Positions 39,418 to 48,656 of a stretch of DNA of 64,000 nucleotides are shown piece by piece. The notes beneath the pieces are model-generated. The model worked only from the letters and a program-made list of their open reading frames with translations. It was not told where the DNA came from and made no database searches. Each line of letters begins with the position of its first letter. Position 1 is the stretch's first letter. Origin of the DNA: Streptomyces griseoflavus (GTDB lineage Bacteria; Actinomycetota; Actinomycetes; Streptomycetales; Streptomycetaceae); contig NZ_BMUC01000019.1 in assembly GCF_014649995.1 (NCBI RefSeq), positions 45,775 to 109,774 of the forward strand. The letters are read 5' to 3'. The position numbers and the translations under genes were made by a program.

Positions 39418-39627
39418 CGCGACGACTGTTCCCGTGCTGCCACTGGCAGGATTCGGCGTGGCGGCAGCCGGGGCCCGCGGTGGCGAGCGATCACGACCGT
39501 AGACACGCGGTCCGCGGAATATCAAAGACGATCACGGCTTCTGAGACCTATCTCTCACAGCCTTTAAATCGGACATTCAGCGCGAACCGTGACGCCAACT
39601 GCCGCCGCGTTCAGGCGTTTTCGGATG

Positions 39628-40608
39628 TCACTTTTCGCCCGCTACGTCCCCGACCTCGAGCTCCTGACCCGGCAGGATGTAGTCCGGGTCGGCGCCGATG
39701 AGCCGCTCGTTCACCAGGTAGAGGGCACGCCATCCGCCGTCGAGCGCAAGGGAGTCGGAGATGGACGAGAGACTGTCGCCGGACTCCACGGTGTAGGAGT
39801 CGTCGGACGCGCCGCCGCTCCAGGCGTCCAGTCCCCGCGAGGCGTGCCGGCCGGACGAGTCGGAGGCGGAGTCCTCCTTGCTCTCCTCGGCGCTCGCGCC
39901 CCGGTGACGGCCGGTCCCGGCCTCCTCGGTGTCGTCGCTCGCCGAAGAGCCGCCCTTCTGCCCCTTCTTGTCCGACTCGTCGGACTCGGGCTTCGCGGAG
40001 GCGGAGGGGGACGCGGTGTTCGGGTCCGCGTCACTGCCCGCGGCGGCGTCCGGTCCGGCGGACTCGCCGGACGCGCCCGTCGCGCCGGCCGTGGCGTCCG
40101 GGCTCTTCTTCTCGCCGTCCGCGCCGGACGACGGGCCGGTCGTGGCCGACGGGGAGGGGGAGGCGGACGGACCGCCCGATCCGGGCGTGGCGGACGCGGC
40201 GGGTGTGCCGGTGTCGACGTCCGCCCCGGGCGCGTCCGGGTCGAGCCCTCCGAGCAGTCCGCAGGTGCGCCAGGCGCCGACGCCCTGGTCGGCCAGGATC
40301 TTCTCGGCCACGGCTATCTGCTGGCCGCGGCTGGCCTGGTCGGCGCTGGCCGCGTAGTCCAGGCCGCCGTACTTCTCCCAGTCGTCCTGGGTCAGCTGGA
40401 GGCCGCCGTAGTAACCGTTGCCGGTGTTCTGGCTCCAGGAGCCGCCGCTCTCGCACTCGGCGACCCGGTCCCAGGCCGTGCCGTCGGCGGCACTGGCGCC
40501 GCCGGCCCCGAGGAGCGGGATCGCGATGGCGGAGCCGGTCACTCCGGCCGCGACGAGGAGAGCCGGAGCCTGGCGGGGGCGACGGTGCCGACCGTTCCCG
40601 GAGAGCAT
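39628..40608 (-). CDS. rpfC: Second resuscitation-promoting factor with LysM (RpfC-like)
   Basis: 326 residues. Signal peptide (about 1-40, ending GGASA), Rpf domain (about 42-120) with catalytic Glu53 in [22 protein letters not shown], a very long Ser/Ala/Pro/Asp/Glu-rich linker (about 125-270), and a C-terminal LysM-like domain (YTVESGDSLSSISDSL ... ILPGQEL). Its domain order resembles RpfA, but its leader has no ydaO-type elements, so it should be regulated differently. ATG 40606-40608; the weak site AAAGG precedes it. The symbol follows S. coelicolor usage from memory. Confidence 0.88.
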   Translation of the reverse strand: MLSGNGRHRRPRQAPALLVAAGVTGSAIAIPLLGAGGASAADGTAWDRVAECESGGSWSQNTGNGYYGGLQLTQDDWEKYGGLDYAASADQASRGQQIAVAEKILADQGVGAWRTCGLLGGLDPDAPGADVDTGTPAASATPGSGGPSASPSPSATTGPSSGADGEKKSPDATAGATGASGESAGPDAAAGSDADPNTASPSASAKPESDESDKKGQKGGSSASDDTEEAGTGRHRGASAEESKEDSASDSSGRHASRGLDAWSGGASDDSYTVESGDSLSSISDSLALDGGWRALYLVNERLIGADPDYILPGQELEVGDVAGEK

Positions 40609-40804
40609 GCGGAGACCTTTCGCAGAACAGCAGTGACAGGCGCGGTGAGTGAAGCCTTGGGCACCGCACTTGATGGGTGAACGTATCGGCAGACGATCAC
40701 TTGTCACAAGTTCATGCCGCGCAGATCACGTGAAGATCACAGAGTTGAGGGCGTGTCATGTTTGCGCCGGTCCGCTCCTGGGCATCGGAGGGCCCGCCGA
40801 TCCG

Positions 40805-42088
40805 TCACTTTTGCGGGGGCGTGAACTCCACCGGGAGGGTGCGCAGGCCCCGCATGATGAGGCCGCCGCGCCAGCGGAGTTCGGACGGTTCCGCCGCGAG
40901 CCGCAGGTCCGGGAGGCGGGTCAGGAGCGTGGCGAGCGCGGTCTGCCCCTCCAGGCGGGCCAGCGGGGCGCCCAGGCAGTAGTGGATGCCGTGGCCGTAT
41001 CCCAGGTGCTGGTTGTCGCGCCGGCCGAGGTCGAGGACGTCCGGGCCGTCGAACCGCTCCGGGTCACGGTCCGCGGCGGCGAGCACGACGAGCACCGGGT
41101 CGCCCGCCGCGATGCGCTGCCCGCCGATGGTGACCGGTTCGGTGGCGAACCGCCAGGTGGCGAGCTCCACGGGGCCGTCGTAGCGCAGGAGTTCCTCCAC
41201 TCCCGTCTCCAGCAGCCCGTGGTCCCCTGCGGCGAGGGCCCGCTGCAGCCGCTCGCGCTGGCCGGGATGGGTGAGCAGGGCGTAGGTGCCGTTGCCGATC
41301 AGGTTGACGGTGGTCTCGAAGCCGGCGAACAGCAGGATGAACGCCATGGCGGCCGCCTCGTTCTCGGTGAGGTGCTCCCCGTGGTCGGAGGCGCGGATGA
41401 GACCGGAGATGAGGTCCTCACCCGGCGCGGGGTCGGCGGGCAGCGCCGCGCGCTTGCGGTGGATCAGCTCGGCGAGGTAACCGCGCATCTTCTTCACCGA
41501 CCGGGCGACGCCGCCGCGCGGGCCTCCGCCGTGACGGATCATCATGCCCGCCCAGTCGCGGAAGTCGTCCTGGTCCTCGCGCGGGACGCCGAGCAGGTCG
41601 CAGATGGCGTAGATGGGGAGCGGGAAGGCGAACTCGTGGATGAGGTCGGCCGAGCCGCTCTCCGCGAACGAGTCGATGAGCCCGTCGGTGAGTTCCTGCA
41701 CCCTGGGCGCGAACTCGGCGACACGGCGCGGGGTGAACGCCTTGCTGACCAGCCGCCGCAGCCGCGTGTGGTCCGGCGGGTCGATGTTCAGCAGGTGCGT
41801 CATCAGGTCCGCCTGCCGCTCCCCGGGGATGCCGGTCCTGCCCCTGGCGTGCGCGGGCTCGTCGTGGTGCGCGGGGTTCTTGGACAGCCGGTTGTCGGCG
41901 AGGGTCTGCCGGGCGTCGGCGTACCGCGTGACCAGCCAGGCCTCCACCCCGCTGGGCAGCCGGGTCCTCCGCACGGGCGCGTGCTCGCGCAGCCAGGCGT
42001 AGGCGGGGTACGGATCGGCCGCGAACTCCCAGCTGAACAGTTCGGGGACGGGTCCCTGCGGGGCGGCGGGAGAGTGCTGGTCATGCAT
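40805..42088 (-). CDS. Cytochrome P450 (CYP107-like)
   Basis: 427 residues with the full bacterial P450 set: oxygen-activation AGFETT (255-260), ExxR as EELLR (298-302) and heme-ligand loop LGYGHGIHYCLGAPLAR with Cys371. The heme loop starts LGYG rather than the commonest FGxG. It is soluble and needs ferredoxin partners, none of which are adjacent, and there is no biosynthetic cluster nearby. The S. coelicolor gene at this locus was, as I recall, named CYP107U1 and linked to sporulation. The native substrate cannot be read from sequence. ATG 42086-42088. Confidence 0.9.
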   Translation of the reverse strand: MHDQHSPAAPQGPVPELFSWEFAADPYPAYAWLREHAPVRRTRLPSGVEAWLVTRYADARQTLADNRLSKNPAHHDEPAHARGRTGIPGERQADLMTHLLNIDPPDHTRLRRLVSKAFTPRRVAEFAPRVQELTDGLIDSFAESGSADLIHEFAFPLPIYAICDLLGVPREDQDDFRDWAGMMIRHGGGPRGGVARSVKKMRGYLAELIHRKRAALPADPAPGEDLISGLIRASDHGEHLTENEAAAMAFILLFAGFETTVNLIGNGTYALLTHPGQRERLQRALAAGDHGLLETGVEELLRYDGPVELATWRFATEPVTIGGQRIAAGDPVLVVLAAADRDPERFDGPDVLDLGRRDNQHLGYGHGIHYCLGAPLARLEGQTALATLLTRLPDLRLAAEPSELRWRGGLIMRGLRTLPVEFTPPQK

Positions 42089-42175
42089 GCGGCGACCCTA
42101 ACCGGGAGGGGGGTGCGGCTGTGCCGGCTCGGGTGGCGGGGTGCGCCGGGCGGGTGCGGGCGCGTGGGGGCGGGC

Positions 42176-42287
42176 CGCGCAGTTCCCCGCGCCCCTGAGA
42201 GGGGGGGCAGCCGGGCGCGTGCGGGAACGTCGGGGCTGGTCGCGCAGTTCCCCGCACCGCTGAGAGGGGCGCGGGGAAACTGCGCGG
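42176..42287. repeat. GC-rich inverted and direct repeats (Streptomyces interspersed element)
   Basis: Two copies of CGCGCAGTTCCCCGC (about 42176-42190 and 42241-42255), each followed by CTGAGAGGGG. The second copy pairs with GCGGGGAAACTGCGCG (about 42271-42286) to make a 15-bp hairpin with one bulged A. It sits between mazG and the P450 gene and may end mazG transcription. Related to the repeat at 15984-16040. Confidence 0.7.
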
Positions 42288-42358
42288 ACGGGGGTCCGAG
42301 GACGGGACGGGAAGGGGCGGCGGGGGCGGACACCCCCTCGGCCCGCCCCCGCCGGACC

Positions 42359-43351
42359 TCACCCCCCGGCCTCGGTCGCCCGTATCGCGTCCCGGTACAC
42401 GCGCGCCGCCGCCCGCAGGGCCGCCTCCGGATCCACTCCCGCCGCCTCCGCCCGCGCCGCCAGCGCCAGCAGCTCGTAGCCGACGCCCTCCCCCGCCGGC
42501 AACGGCACGTCCAGCCCCGCCACCCGCGCCCGCGACGCCAGCTTCGCCGCCAGCGCCAGCCCCGGCTGGCCCAGCGGCACCCCCTCCGTCACGGAGCTGC
42601 GCCGCTTCTCCTCCGCCTTGGTCCGCAGCCAGTGCGCCTTGACGTCCTCCGGTGTCAGGGCCGTCTCCTCGCCGAACACATGCGGATGCCGGTGGATCAG
42701 CTTCGCCACGATGCCGGCCGCCACGTCGTCGACGGAGAACGGCTCCTCCGGGTGCTCCTCGGCGATCCGGGCGTGGAAGACGACCTGGAGCAGCACGTCC
42801 CCCAGTTCCTCCTTCAGCTCCGCCCGGTCCCCCTCCTCGATGGCCTCGACGAGCTCGTACGCCTCCTCGATGCCGTACTTCGCCAGGCCCTTGTGGGTCT
42901 GCCGGGAGGACCACGGGCACTCCGCCCTGATCCGGTCCATCACCTGCACGAGGTCCAGCAGGCGGGCGCCCGGCAGGTCGTAGGAGGCGGGCAGCAGCTC
43001 CAGCTCGGGCATCCGCACACGGCCGGAGCCGGCCAGCCGGGCCAGCCCGTCGGTCAGCGCGGGTTCGCCCTCCCCCGTCGCCACGACGGCCACCGTCCGC
43101 CCGCCGGCGCAGACGTCGACGAGTTCCTCCGCGGTCGGCGAGGCCTCGTCGACCGGTACGCCCGCCTCCCGCAGGTAGGGCAGCTGCGGGTGGGCGCCGT
43201 CCGCGCAGAGCACCCGGTCGGCCGCGTGCAGCAGCCGCCAGGCCGGCCAGGACAGCAGGCCGGGCGCGACACGGTGGCTGGTGGTGAGCAGGACGACACG
43301 GCCGGGGCCGCCCTCGGGTGCCGGCATCGGTGCGGGGCTGAATGCGTTCAC
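42359..43351 (-). CDS. mazG: MazG-family nucleoside triphosphate pyrophosphohydrolase
   Basis: 330 residues. The MazG domain (about 135-245) contains MDRIRAECPWSSRQTHKGLAKY in overlapping parts and the metal-binding EEAYELVEAIEEGD and EELGDVLLQVVFHARI (EExxE-type helices). An N-terminal region (about 18-125) looks like a degenerate tetrapyrrole methylase-like fold, the arrangement seen in YabN-type proteins. It hydrolyses NTPs, possibly housecleaning damaged nucleotides or lowering ppGpp. GTG 43349-43351. Confidence 0.9.
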   Translation of the reverse strand: MNAFSPAPMPAPEGGPGRVVLLTTSHRVAPGLLSWPAWRLLHAADRVLCADGAHPQLPYLREAGVPVDEASPTAEELVDVCAGGRTVAVVATGEGEPALTDGLARLAGSGRVRMPELELLPASYDLPGARLLDLVQVMDRIRAECPWSSRQTHKGLAKYGIEEAYELVEAIEEGDRAELKEELGDVLLQVVFHARIAEEHPEEPFSVDDVAAGIVAKLIHRHPHVFGEETALTPEDVKAHWLRTKAEEKRRSSVTEGVPLGQPGLALAAKLASRARVAGLDVPLPAGEGVGYELLALAARAEAAGVDPEAALRAAARVYRDAIRATEAGG

Positions 43352-43394
43352 CCTCCGAAACTAGCCCACGCCCGCGCCCGCCCCCCGCCGGACG

Positions 43395-44042
43395 TCAGAG
43401 CGTCAGCGGAGCCCCGGCCGCCGCCGTCACCTCGCGCACCCACGGCGTCTTCGCGTCCACGCGGCTGCTCTTCTGCACGTCCCAGTCGCCGTAGCGCGGG
43501 TTGAGGTCGACGTCGAGCTCCTTGCCCGCCTTCGACAGCGCCTGCCAGAACTCCGGCCGGCTGGTGTCGGTGCCGATCCGCTGGGCGAGCTTCTGGGCCT
43601 GGAGCTGGAGGCGGAGGTTCTCCTCCAGGCGCTGCGGCGGGATGCCGTACTGCTGGAGCCAGGCGGCCTCCAGCCCTTCGGCGCCGCCGGCCTGCTCCTC
43701 CAGACCGGACCGCATCTGCTGGATCTCGCGGTCCGTGACCGTCACCCCGGCGTCCCGCGCGGCGTGCTCCAGCACCCGGTCCAGGACCATGCCGTGCAGG
43801 GTGTCGCGGGTCAGGCTCCCGGTCCGCGCGATGGCCTGCTGGTACTGCGCCTCGTCCGGCACGGCCGCCCGCTGGGCCGCGCGGACCTCGTCGACCCTGT
43901 TCTCCAGCTGCGACACGGTGATCCGCTCCCCGCCGACCACGGCGGCGGCGCCGGGATGCGCGTCGCTGCCGCAGGCGGTCAGCAGGGGCGCCGCGGCGAT
44001 CGCGGCGGTGAGGAGGAACGCGGTGCGACGGCGGCGGTGCAA
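43395..44042 (-). CDS. SurA N-terminal-domain lipoprotein (peptidyl-prolyl isomerase relative)
   Basis: 215 residues. The lipobox LLTAC (Cys24) follows a basic start and hydrophobic helix, so it is a lipoprotein. The mature part resembles the SurA N-terminal chaperone domain (VGGERITVSQLENRVDEVRAAQ ... GVTVTDREIQQMR), but I see no parvulin isomerase domain; the C-terminus is about 50 short residues. The start is TTG 44040-44042, supported by AGGAGG 5 nt upstream. It probably assists folding of exported proteins. It is 43 nt from mazG and may be co-transcribed with it. Confidence 0.85.
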   Translation of the reverse strand: MHRRRRTAFLLTAAIAAAPLLTACGSDAHPGAAAVVGGERITVSQLENRVDEVRAAQRAAVPDEAQYQQAIARTGSLTRDTLHGMVLDRVLEHAARDAGVTVTDREIQQMRSGLEEQAGGAEGLEAAWLQQYGIPPQRLEENLRLQLQAQKLAQRIGTDTSRPEFWQALSKAGKELDVDLNPRYGDWDVQKSSRVDAKTPWVREVTAAAGAPLTL

Positions 44043-44212
44043 GGAGACCTCCTGAGGAGAGCTTGTGCGGCGGTGCACAAAGTCTTGCGGTGATCGATGG
44101 TAGGCATCGGCCAAGCTCTGGCCAACCCATTCGACCAACGATTCGCGGCGACTTCCGGCACCGCCGCGCCCGCGACGTCCGGCCGCACGGCCCCGCGGCG
44201 TCCGCCGTTCCT

Positions 44213-45751
44213 CTATCCGCGCACCTGCCCGAGCCACTGCAGCGTCCGGCGGACCTCGGCGGCGAGCGGGTGCCCGGGCCCCTGGACACGCTCCACGTCG
44301 TGCAGCAGCCGTACCAGCGTCTCGTGCGCGGCGGCCCGGTCGCCCAGGGCGAGCAGCAGGTGGCCGATGCGGCGGCGGACGTCGTGGGCGAGCTGCGGGT
44401 CGCCGGCGGCGACGTACTGGTTCTCGTAGTACGCCAGCAGCGACCGGTACTCGGCGAGCGCCGCCGCCGGTTCGCCGAGCTGCTCCAGGCACTGGGCGGC
44501 CTCGTAGCGGTAGCGCAGCGACTGCGGGTCGGCCTGGCCGGCCTCGGCGGCGCGTTCGTCGGCGAGGCGGCGCAGTTCGGGCAGGGCGCGCCGGTACTGG
44601 CCGTCGTCCAGGAGCGTGGCCGCGTACTGCTTGCGCAGGGTGCGCACGACCGGGGAGTGCTCGCCGTGCTGGCCGGCGGCGACGGGCAGGATCGAGCCGA
44701 GGATGTCGACGGCCTGGGTGATGCGGCCCTCGCCGAGCAGCCGCTTCACCTCGTCCACGGCGGCGGCGACGTCCGCCTTCTCCCCCGTGGGCGCGGGCGG
44801 CGTGGCGGGGGCCGGCTGGGGCGCGGGGGTGCGGGCGCGGTCCGGCCAGGGGGCGTGCGGGCGCAGGAAGGGACGGGTGGGGTCCAGGGGCGAGCCGGTG
44901 GGGGTGCCGCGCGCGGGGAGCAGCAGCGCCAGGTGTTCGTACACCTCCTGCGCGGAGTCCGGCCGGTGCTGCGGGTCCTTGGCGAGGAGCCGCAGCACCA
45001 GCGACTCCAGTCCTTCGGGGACCTCCGGGCGTATCCGCCGCACGGGCACCGGCGGCTCGTACAGGTGCCGGTGCAGCACCCCGAGCGCCGTCGAGCCGGA
45101 GAACGGCACGTCGCCGCTGAGCAGTTCGTGCATCAGCACGCCGAGCGCGTACAGGTCCGTGTACGGGCCGACCGCGCCGCCCATCGCCTGCTCGGGGGCC
45201 ATGTAGGCGGGCGAGCCTATGGGCGTGCCGGTGTGGGTCAGGCGGGTGGTGTCGGCGTCCATGACGGAGGCGACGCCGAGGTCGAGCACGGTGACGGTGC
45301 CGTCCTGCTTCACCATCACGTTGCGCGGCTTGAGGTCGCGGTGGACGATCGGCACGGCGTGCACGGCGCTCAGTACGGCGCACAGCTGCGCGGCGATCGC
45401 GACGGCCCACTGCCACGGGTAGGGGTCGTGTTCGGCGAGGTGGTCGCCGAGGTCGGCGCCGTCGACGTACTGCATGACGAGGAACAGTTCCTCGCCCTCG
45501 CTGCCCGCGTCGTGCACGGTGACCAGGCCGGGGTGGTCGACCTGGGCGGTCACCCGGCACTCGCGCACGAAGCGGCGGCGCAGTTCGTCGGCCTCCTGGC
45601 CGGCCACCTTGTCCGGGCGCAGCAGCTTCACCGCCACGCGCCGGTCCAGCCGCTTGTCGTAGGCCGTCCAGACCTGTCCCATGCCGCCCTGTCCGATGAG
45701 CGTGGACAGTTCGTAGCGGCCGGCGACGACACGTCCCGTCGTCACGCTCAC
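44213..45751 (-). CDS. Serine/threonine protein kinase, soluble, with C-terminal TPR-like region
   Basis: 512 residues. The Hanks-type kinase domain (about 12-285) has the G-loop GQGGMGQVW, Lys42, HRDLKPRN with Asp139, and DLG (157-159) in place of the usual DFG, with APE in YMAPEQ. No transmembrane helix or PASTA repeat is present. A Pro-rich linker (about 290-330) leads to a helical TPR-like region (about 345-510) suited to protein binding. The GTG start overlaps the stop of the upstream membrane-protein gene as GTGA. Substrates unknown. Confidence 0.9.
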   Translation of the reverse strand: MSVTTGRVVAGRYELSTLIGQGGMGQVWTAYDKRLDRRVAVKLLRPDKVAGQEADELRRRFVRECRVTAQVDHPGLVTVHDAGSEGEELFLVMQYVDGADLGDHLAEHDPYPWQWAVAIAAQLCAVLSAVHAVPIVHRDLKPRNVMVKQDGTVTVLDLGVASVMDADTTRLTHTGTPIGSPAYMAPEQAMGGAVGPYTDLYALGVLMHELLSGDVPFSGSTALGVLHRHLYEPPVPVRRIRPEVPEGLESLVLRLLAKDPQHRPDSAQEVYEHLALLLPARGTPTGSPLDPTRPFLRPHAPWPDRARTPAPQPAPATPPAPTGEKADVAAAVDEVKRLLGEGRITQAVDILGSILPVAAGQHGEHSPVVRTLRKQYAATLLDDGQYRRALPELRRLADERAAEAGQADPQSLRYRYEAAQCLEQLGEPAAALAEYRSLLAYYENQYVAAGDPQLAHDVRRRIGHLLLALGDRAAAHETLVRLLHDVERVQGPGHPLAAEVRRTLQWLGQVRG

Positions 45752-46386
45752 CGTCCGCCTTCGCTGGTTCCCTGCTGACCCTGCTGCCCGTCCTGGCGGC
45801 GCAGGTAGTCACTGAGTTCGTCGAGCTCGGCGCGCACCTGGTCGATCCGGGCCGGCGCGGGCCGCTGCGGCGGCTGCGGCTGCGGCGGTACGGGGGTGTG
45901 CGGGGGCCCCGGTACGGGGGTGTGCGGCGGCTGCGGCTGCGGTACGGAGGTGGGCGCGTAGGGCGAGGTCTGCTGCGGGTAGCCGTACGGGGTGTGGTGG
46001 CCGGGGGCGTGCACCGTCGTGGCGTGCGGCGACGGCGGCATCGGCGCCGGATGCGGGTTCCTGCGCCGGTGGTGCAGGCGGATGTCGACCACCAGGTAGT
46101 ACGCGGTGGCGGCCGCGCCGAGCAGCAGCATCGCGAACACGGCGATGTCGGTGCGGTAGTCCGACTCCGGCAGCGAACCGGCCACCGCGCCGCAGGCGAG
46201 GGCGAGCGGGATGCTCACCCAGGCCGTCGCCCAGTCGATCGTGCGTCCCCGCAGGAACGCGACGCGGAACAGCGGTACGCAGGCCAGCATGCCGCAGCAC
46301 AGGATGCCGGCGGCGGCGTACAGCACGCGCTGCGTGGTGACCGATGCGCCGCTGGGTGGAGGCGGCGCCGCGCCGTGGCCGTACAT
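45748..46386 (-). CDS. Membrane protein with Pro/His/Tyr-rich tail, co-translated with the kinase
   Basis: 212 residues: three hydrophobic segments (about 20-45, 53-70, 80-100) and then a long Pro-rich tail (HTPVPGPPHTPVPPQPQPP) ending in a short helix (RIDQVRAELDELSDYLRRQDG). No named family. Its stop overlaps the kinase start (GTGA), so the two proteins are made together; the tail could be a docking site or a substrate for the kinase, which is inference. ATG 46384-46386. Confidence 0.8.
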   Translation of the reverse strand: MYGHGAAPPPPSGASVTTQRVLYAAAGILCCGMLACVPLFRVAFLRGRTIDWATAWVSIPLALACGAVAGSLPESDYRTDIAVFAMLLLGAAATAYYLVVDIRLHHRRRNPHPAPMPPSPHATTVHAPGHHTPYGYPQQTSPYAPTSVPQPQPPHTPVPGPPHTPVPPQPQPPQRPAPARIDQVRAELDELSDYLRRQDGQQGQQGTSEGGR

Positions 46387-46510
46387 GACTGCTCCTGCAC
46401 AGGTGTAGCCGATGGAACTCGGAGTCCGAGCGTATAGGCCCGCGGCGGCAACCGGTCCGGCTTGTACCGAACCGTTGTCGTCCCGGGGCCCGCGGCCGGC
46501 GCCGCGGCGG

Positions 46511-48595
46511 TCAGTCGGGGGCGATCGTCCCGTCGGTCAGGCCGTCGTACATCCCGCGCACGAGTTGTTCGCCGAGCCGGCCAGCCTGCCTGAGCGCCCG
46601 CTCGAACGCGTCGAGTTCGCGGAACCGGGCGCCGTAGCGCCGCTGTTCGTCCAGCGGCAGCCGGGGCAGTTGCAGGCGGCGCACGTCGAGCCGGGTGGCG
46701 GTGGACGCGTAGCTGCTGGCCTGGCGGTTGTTGGTGGTGCCGCGCAGGAACCCGGCGAGGAACCACGCGTCGAGCGCGGCCGGGTCGGGGCGCAGCAGCA
46801 CGAGGTTGCGGCCGAGGGCGGCGCCGGCGGTCGCGTCGTCGACGACGCGGGCGACGGCCCCTCCGCCGAGGACGGGGACGACGACGTCGCCGGGTGCGGT
46901 GAGCACCGCTTCGTCCTCGCTCTCCGGGAGTGTCCCGGAGGGGGCGGTCCCGGCGAGCACGTCGTGGTCGGTGAGCACCGGCAGGCGGGCGTGGCCGCCG
47001 TGGCCGCCGGTGCGCAGCACCAGGGCGCCGCCGCGGGCCAGTTCGCCGACGGTGGTCAGCGGCAGGCGTCCGGACGCGGCGGGCGGCGCGGGGTCCACGG
47101 GCGGCGGGGTCAGCCCGGCGGCCAGCCGCAGTGTCTCGCCGAGCCGTTCGCGTACGCCGGTGAGCCGGCCGGCGCCGTCGGCGGCGGCCGGTGGCGGCAG
47201 ACGGCGGGCCGGGGCGAGGTCCACGTCGTCGTCGAGGAGTTCGATGACGGGCACGGAGCGGGCCAGTCCCGGCCGTTCGTCGAGCCGTCCGGCCCGGTCG
47301 AAGGCGTGCCAGGCGTCGAGGACCGTCTCGCGCACGCCCGGCCAGTCGGGGCCGCCGCGCCCGTCGGCGGCGAACCGTGCGGCGTCGGCGAGGAGCACCT
47401 CCGGTTGGGCGGGTGTCCGCTGGGGCCGGCGCAGCACCCACAGGTGCAGGGGGATGTTGTACGGGGGTGCCGCGCCGACGGGCAGCGCGACGACGGCGCG
47501 CAGCGCGCCGCGGCGCAGCAGGTCGGCCCTGATGCGGCGTCCGGAGCGGCGGGAGGCGGCGGCGGGCGGCATCAGCAGCACGGCGGTGCCGCCGTCGCGG
47601 AGCCGGGCGAGCGCGTGCTGCACCCAGGCGAGCTCGGACTCGGTGCGGGCCGGGAAGCCGTACTCCCAGCGCGGGTCGTAGGCGAGTTCGTCGTGGCCCC
47701 AGTGGCGCTCGTTGAACGGCGGGTGGCACAGGACGGCGTCGGCCCGCAGGCCGGGGTGGGCGTCGGCGCGCAGGGCGTCACCGGCGGCGGTGTGCACGGG
47801 GGCGCGGGTGTGCAGGGCGAGGCGGAGCGTGGTGAGGGCGGCGAGGTCGGGGGCGCGGTCCTGGGCGTGGAGGCTCAGGCCGGGGCGGGGGGTGACGGCA
47901 CGGAGCAGGGCGCCGGTGCCGCAGGCGGGGTCGAGGACGGTGCGGGGGGCGCCGGCGAGGGCGGCCATGAGGTCGGCGAGGTCGGCGGGGGTGAGGGTGT
48001 ACTGGCGCGGGTTGGCGTCGAGGTGCCGGCCGAGCAGGAACTCGAAGGTCTGGCGGGCGCCGAGTTCGGCGGCGAGTTCGGCGGCGCCGCGCAGGAGGGG
48101 GACGGAGGGGAGGAGTTGCGGGCCGGTCGGGGGGTCGAGGGCGAGCGAGCGGTTCACAGCGGCCGGGGGGTTCACAGGCGTGCCGTCGGGGTCGGCGGGC
48201 CGGGGCGTGAGCACCTGTTCCAGTGCCGCGGGGAGCATCGCGGCGAGTCGCTCGTCGGAGCCGGAGCTCACGTCCAGCCAGACCGGGGGGCGTTCGTGGA
48301 TCAGCAGCAGGGCGCAGCCGGCGTGGGTGAGGGCGGTGACCGGTCCCTCGGGGTGGCCGGAGAGGTGCTGCCAGACGCGCTCCTTGAGGGGGACCTCGGC
48401 GAGTTTGCCGTGCCGGCGGAGCCAGTCCTCGACCTCGGTGAGGGCGAAGGAGGGGCTGGTCTCGGTGCCGCCGGCCGGCCGGGGGAAGTCGGCGTGCCGC
48501 CGGCGCCAGTTGCTGACGGCCGCGCGGCCCACGCCGGCCAGCCGCGCGATTCCCGCGGCGGTCACCTCTGTCGCGTTGTCCTGCAGTCCCGGCAT
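46511..48595 (-). CDS. HTH / N6-adenine methylase-like / HsdS-like single-chain protein
   Basis: 694 residues from ATG 48593-48595. In order: an N-terminal helix-turn-helix (about 12-60, VTAAGIARLAGVGRAAVSNW); a helical region; a class gamma N6-methylase core with SAM motif I LDPACGTGALL (221-231) and motif IV CHPPFN (290-295), where the expected Asn is His291; and a C-terminal region (about 530-694) like an HsdS recognition domain plus helix (LPRLPLDEQRRYGARFRELD). No restriction gene is nearby. It may be a modified methylase or a DNA-binding regulator; I cannot decide. Confidence 0.75.
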   Translation of the reverse strand: MPGLQDNATEVTAAGIARLAGVGRAAVSNWRRRHADFPRPAGGTETSPSFALTEVEDWLRRHGKLAEVPLKERVWQHLSGHPEGPVTALTHAGCALLLIHERPPVWLDVSSGSDERLAAMLPAALEQVLTPRPADPDGTPVNPPAAVNRSLALDPPTGPQLLPSVPLLRGAAELAAELGARQTFEFLLGRHLDANPRQYTLTPADLADLMAALAGAPRTVLDPACGTGALLRAVTPRPGLSLHAQDRAPDLAALTTLRLALHTRAPVHTAAGDALRADAHPGLRADAVLCHPPFNERHWGHDELAYDPRWEYGFPARTESELAWVQHALARLRDGGTAVLLMPPAAASRRSGRRIRADLLRRGALRAVVALPVGAAPPYNIPLHLWVLRRPQRTPAQPEVLLADAARFAADGRGGPDWPGVRETVLDAWHAFDRAGRLDERPGLARSVPVIELLDDDVDLAPARRLPPPAAADGAGRLTGVRERLGETLRLAAGLTPPPVDPAPPAASGRLPLTTVGELARGGALVLRTGGHGGHARLPVLTDHDVLAGTAPSGTLPESEDEAVLTAPGDVVVPVLGGGAVARVVDDATAGAALGRNLVLLRPDPAALDAWFLAGFLRGTTNNRQASSYASTATRLDVRRLQLPRLPLDEQRRYGARFRELDAFERALRQAGRLGEQLVRGMYDGLTDGTIAPD

Positions 48596-48656
48596 CCGCC
48601 CCGCTCCCCCTCGTGTCCTGTGTGACGCGAGCATACCGACGTATGCGAGAACGGCG

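Noticed and set aside
40805-42088. The P450 as part of a natural-product cluster
   Set aside because: The neighbours are Rpf, mazG and a SurA-like gene; there is no synthase, tailoring partner, ferredoxin or resistance gene.
40649-43504. A 951-codon plus-strand frame across the P450 and mazG genes
   Set aside because: No domain or credible start, and it covers two well-supported minus-strand genes.
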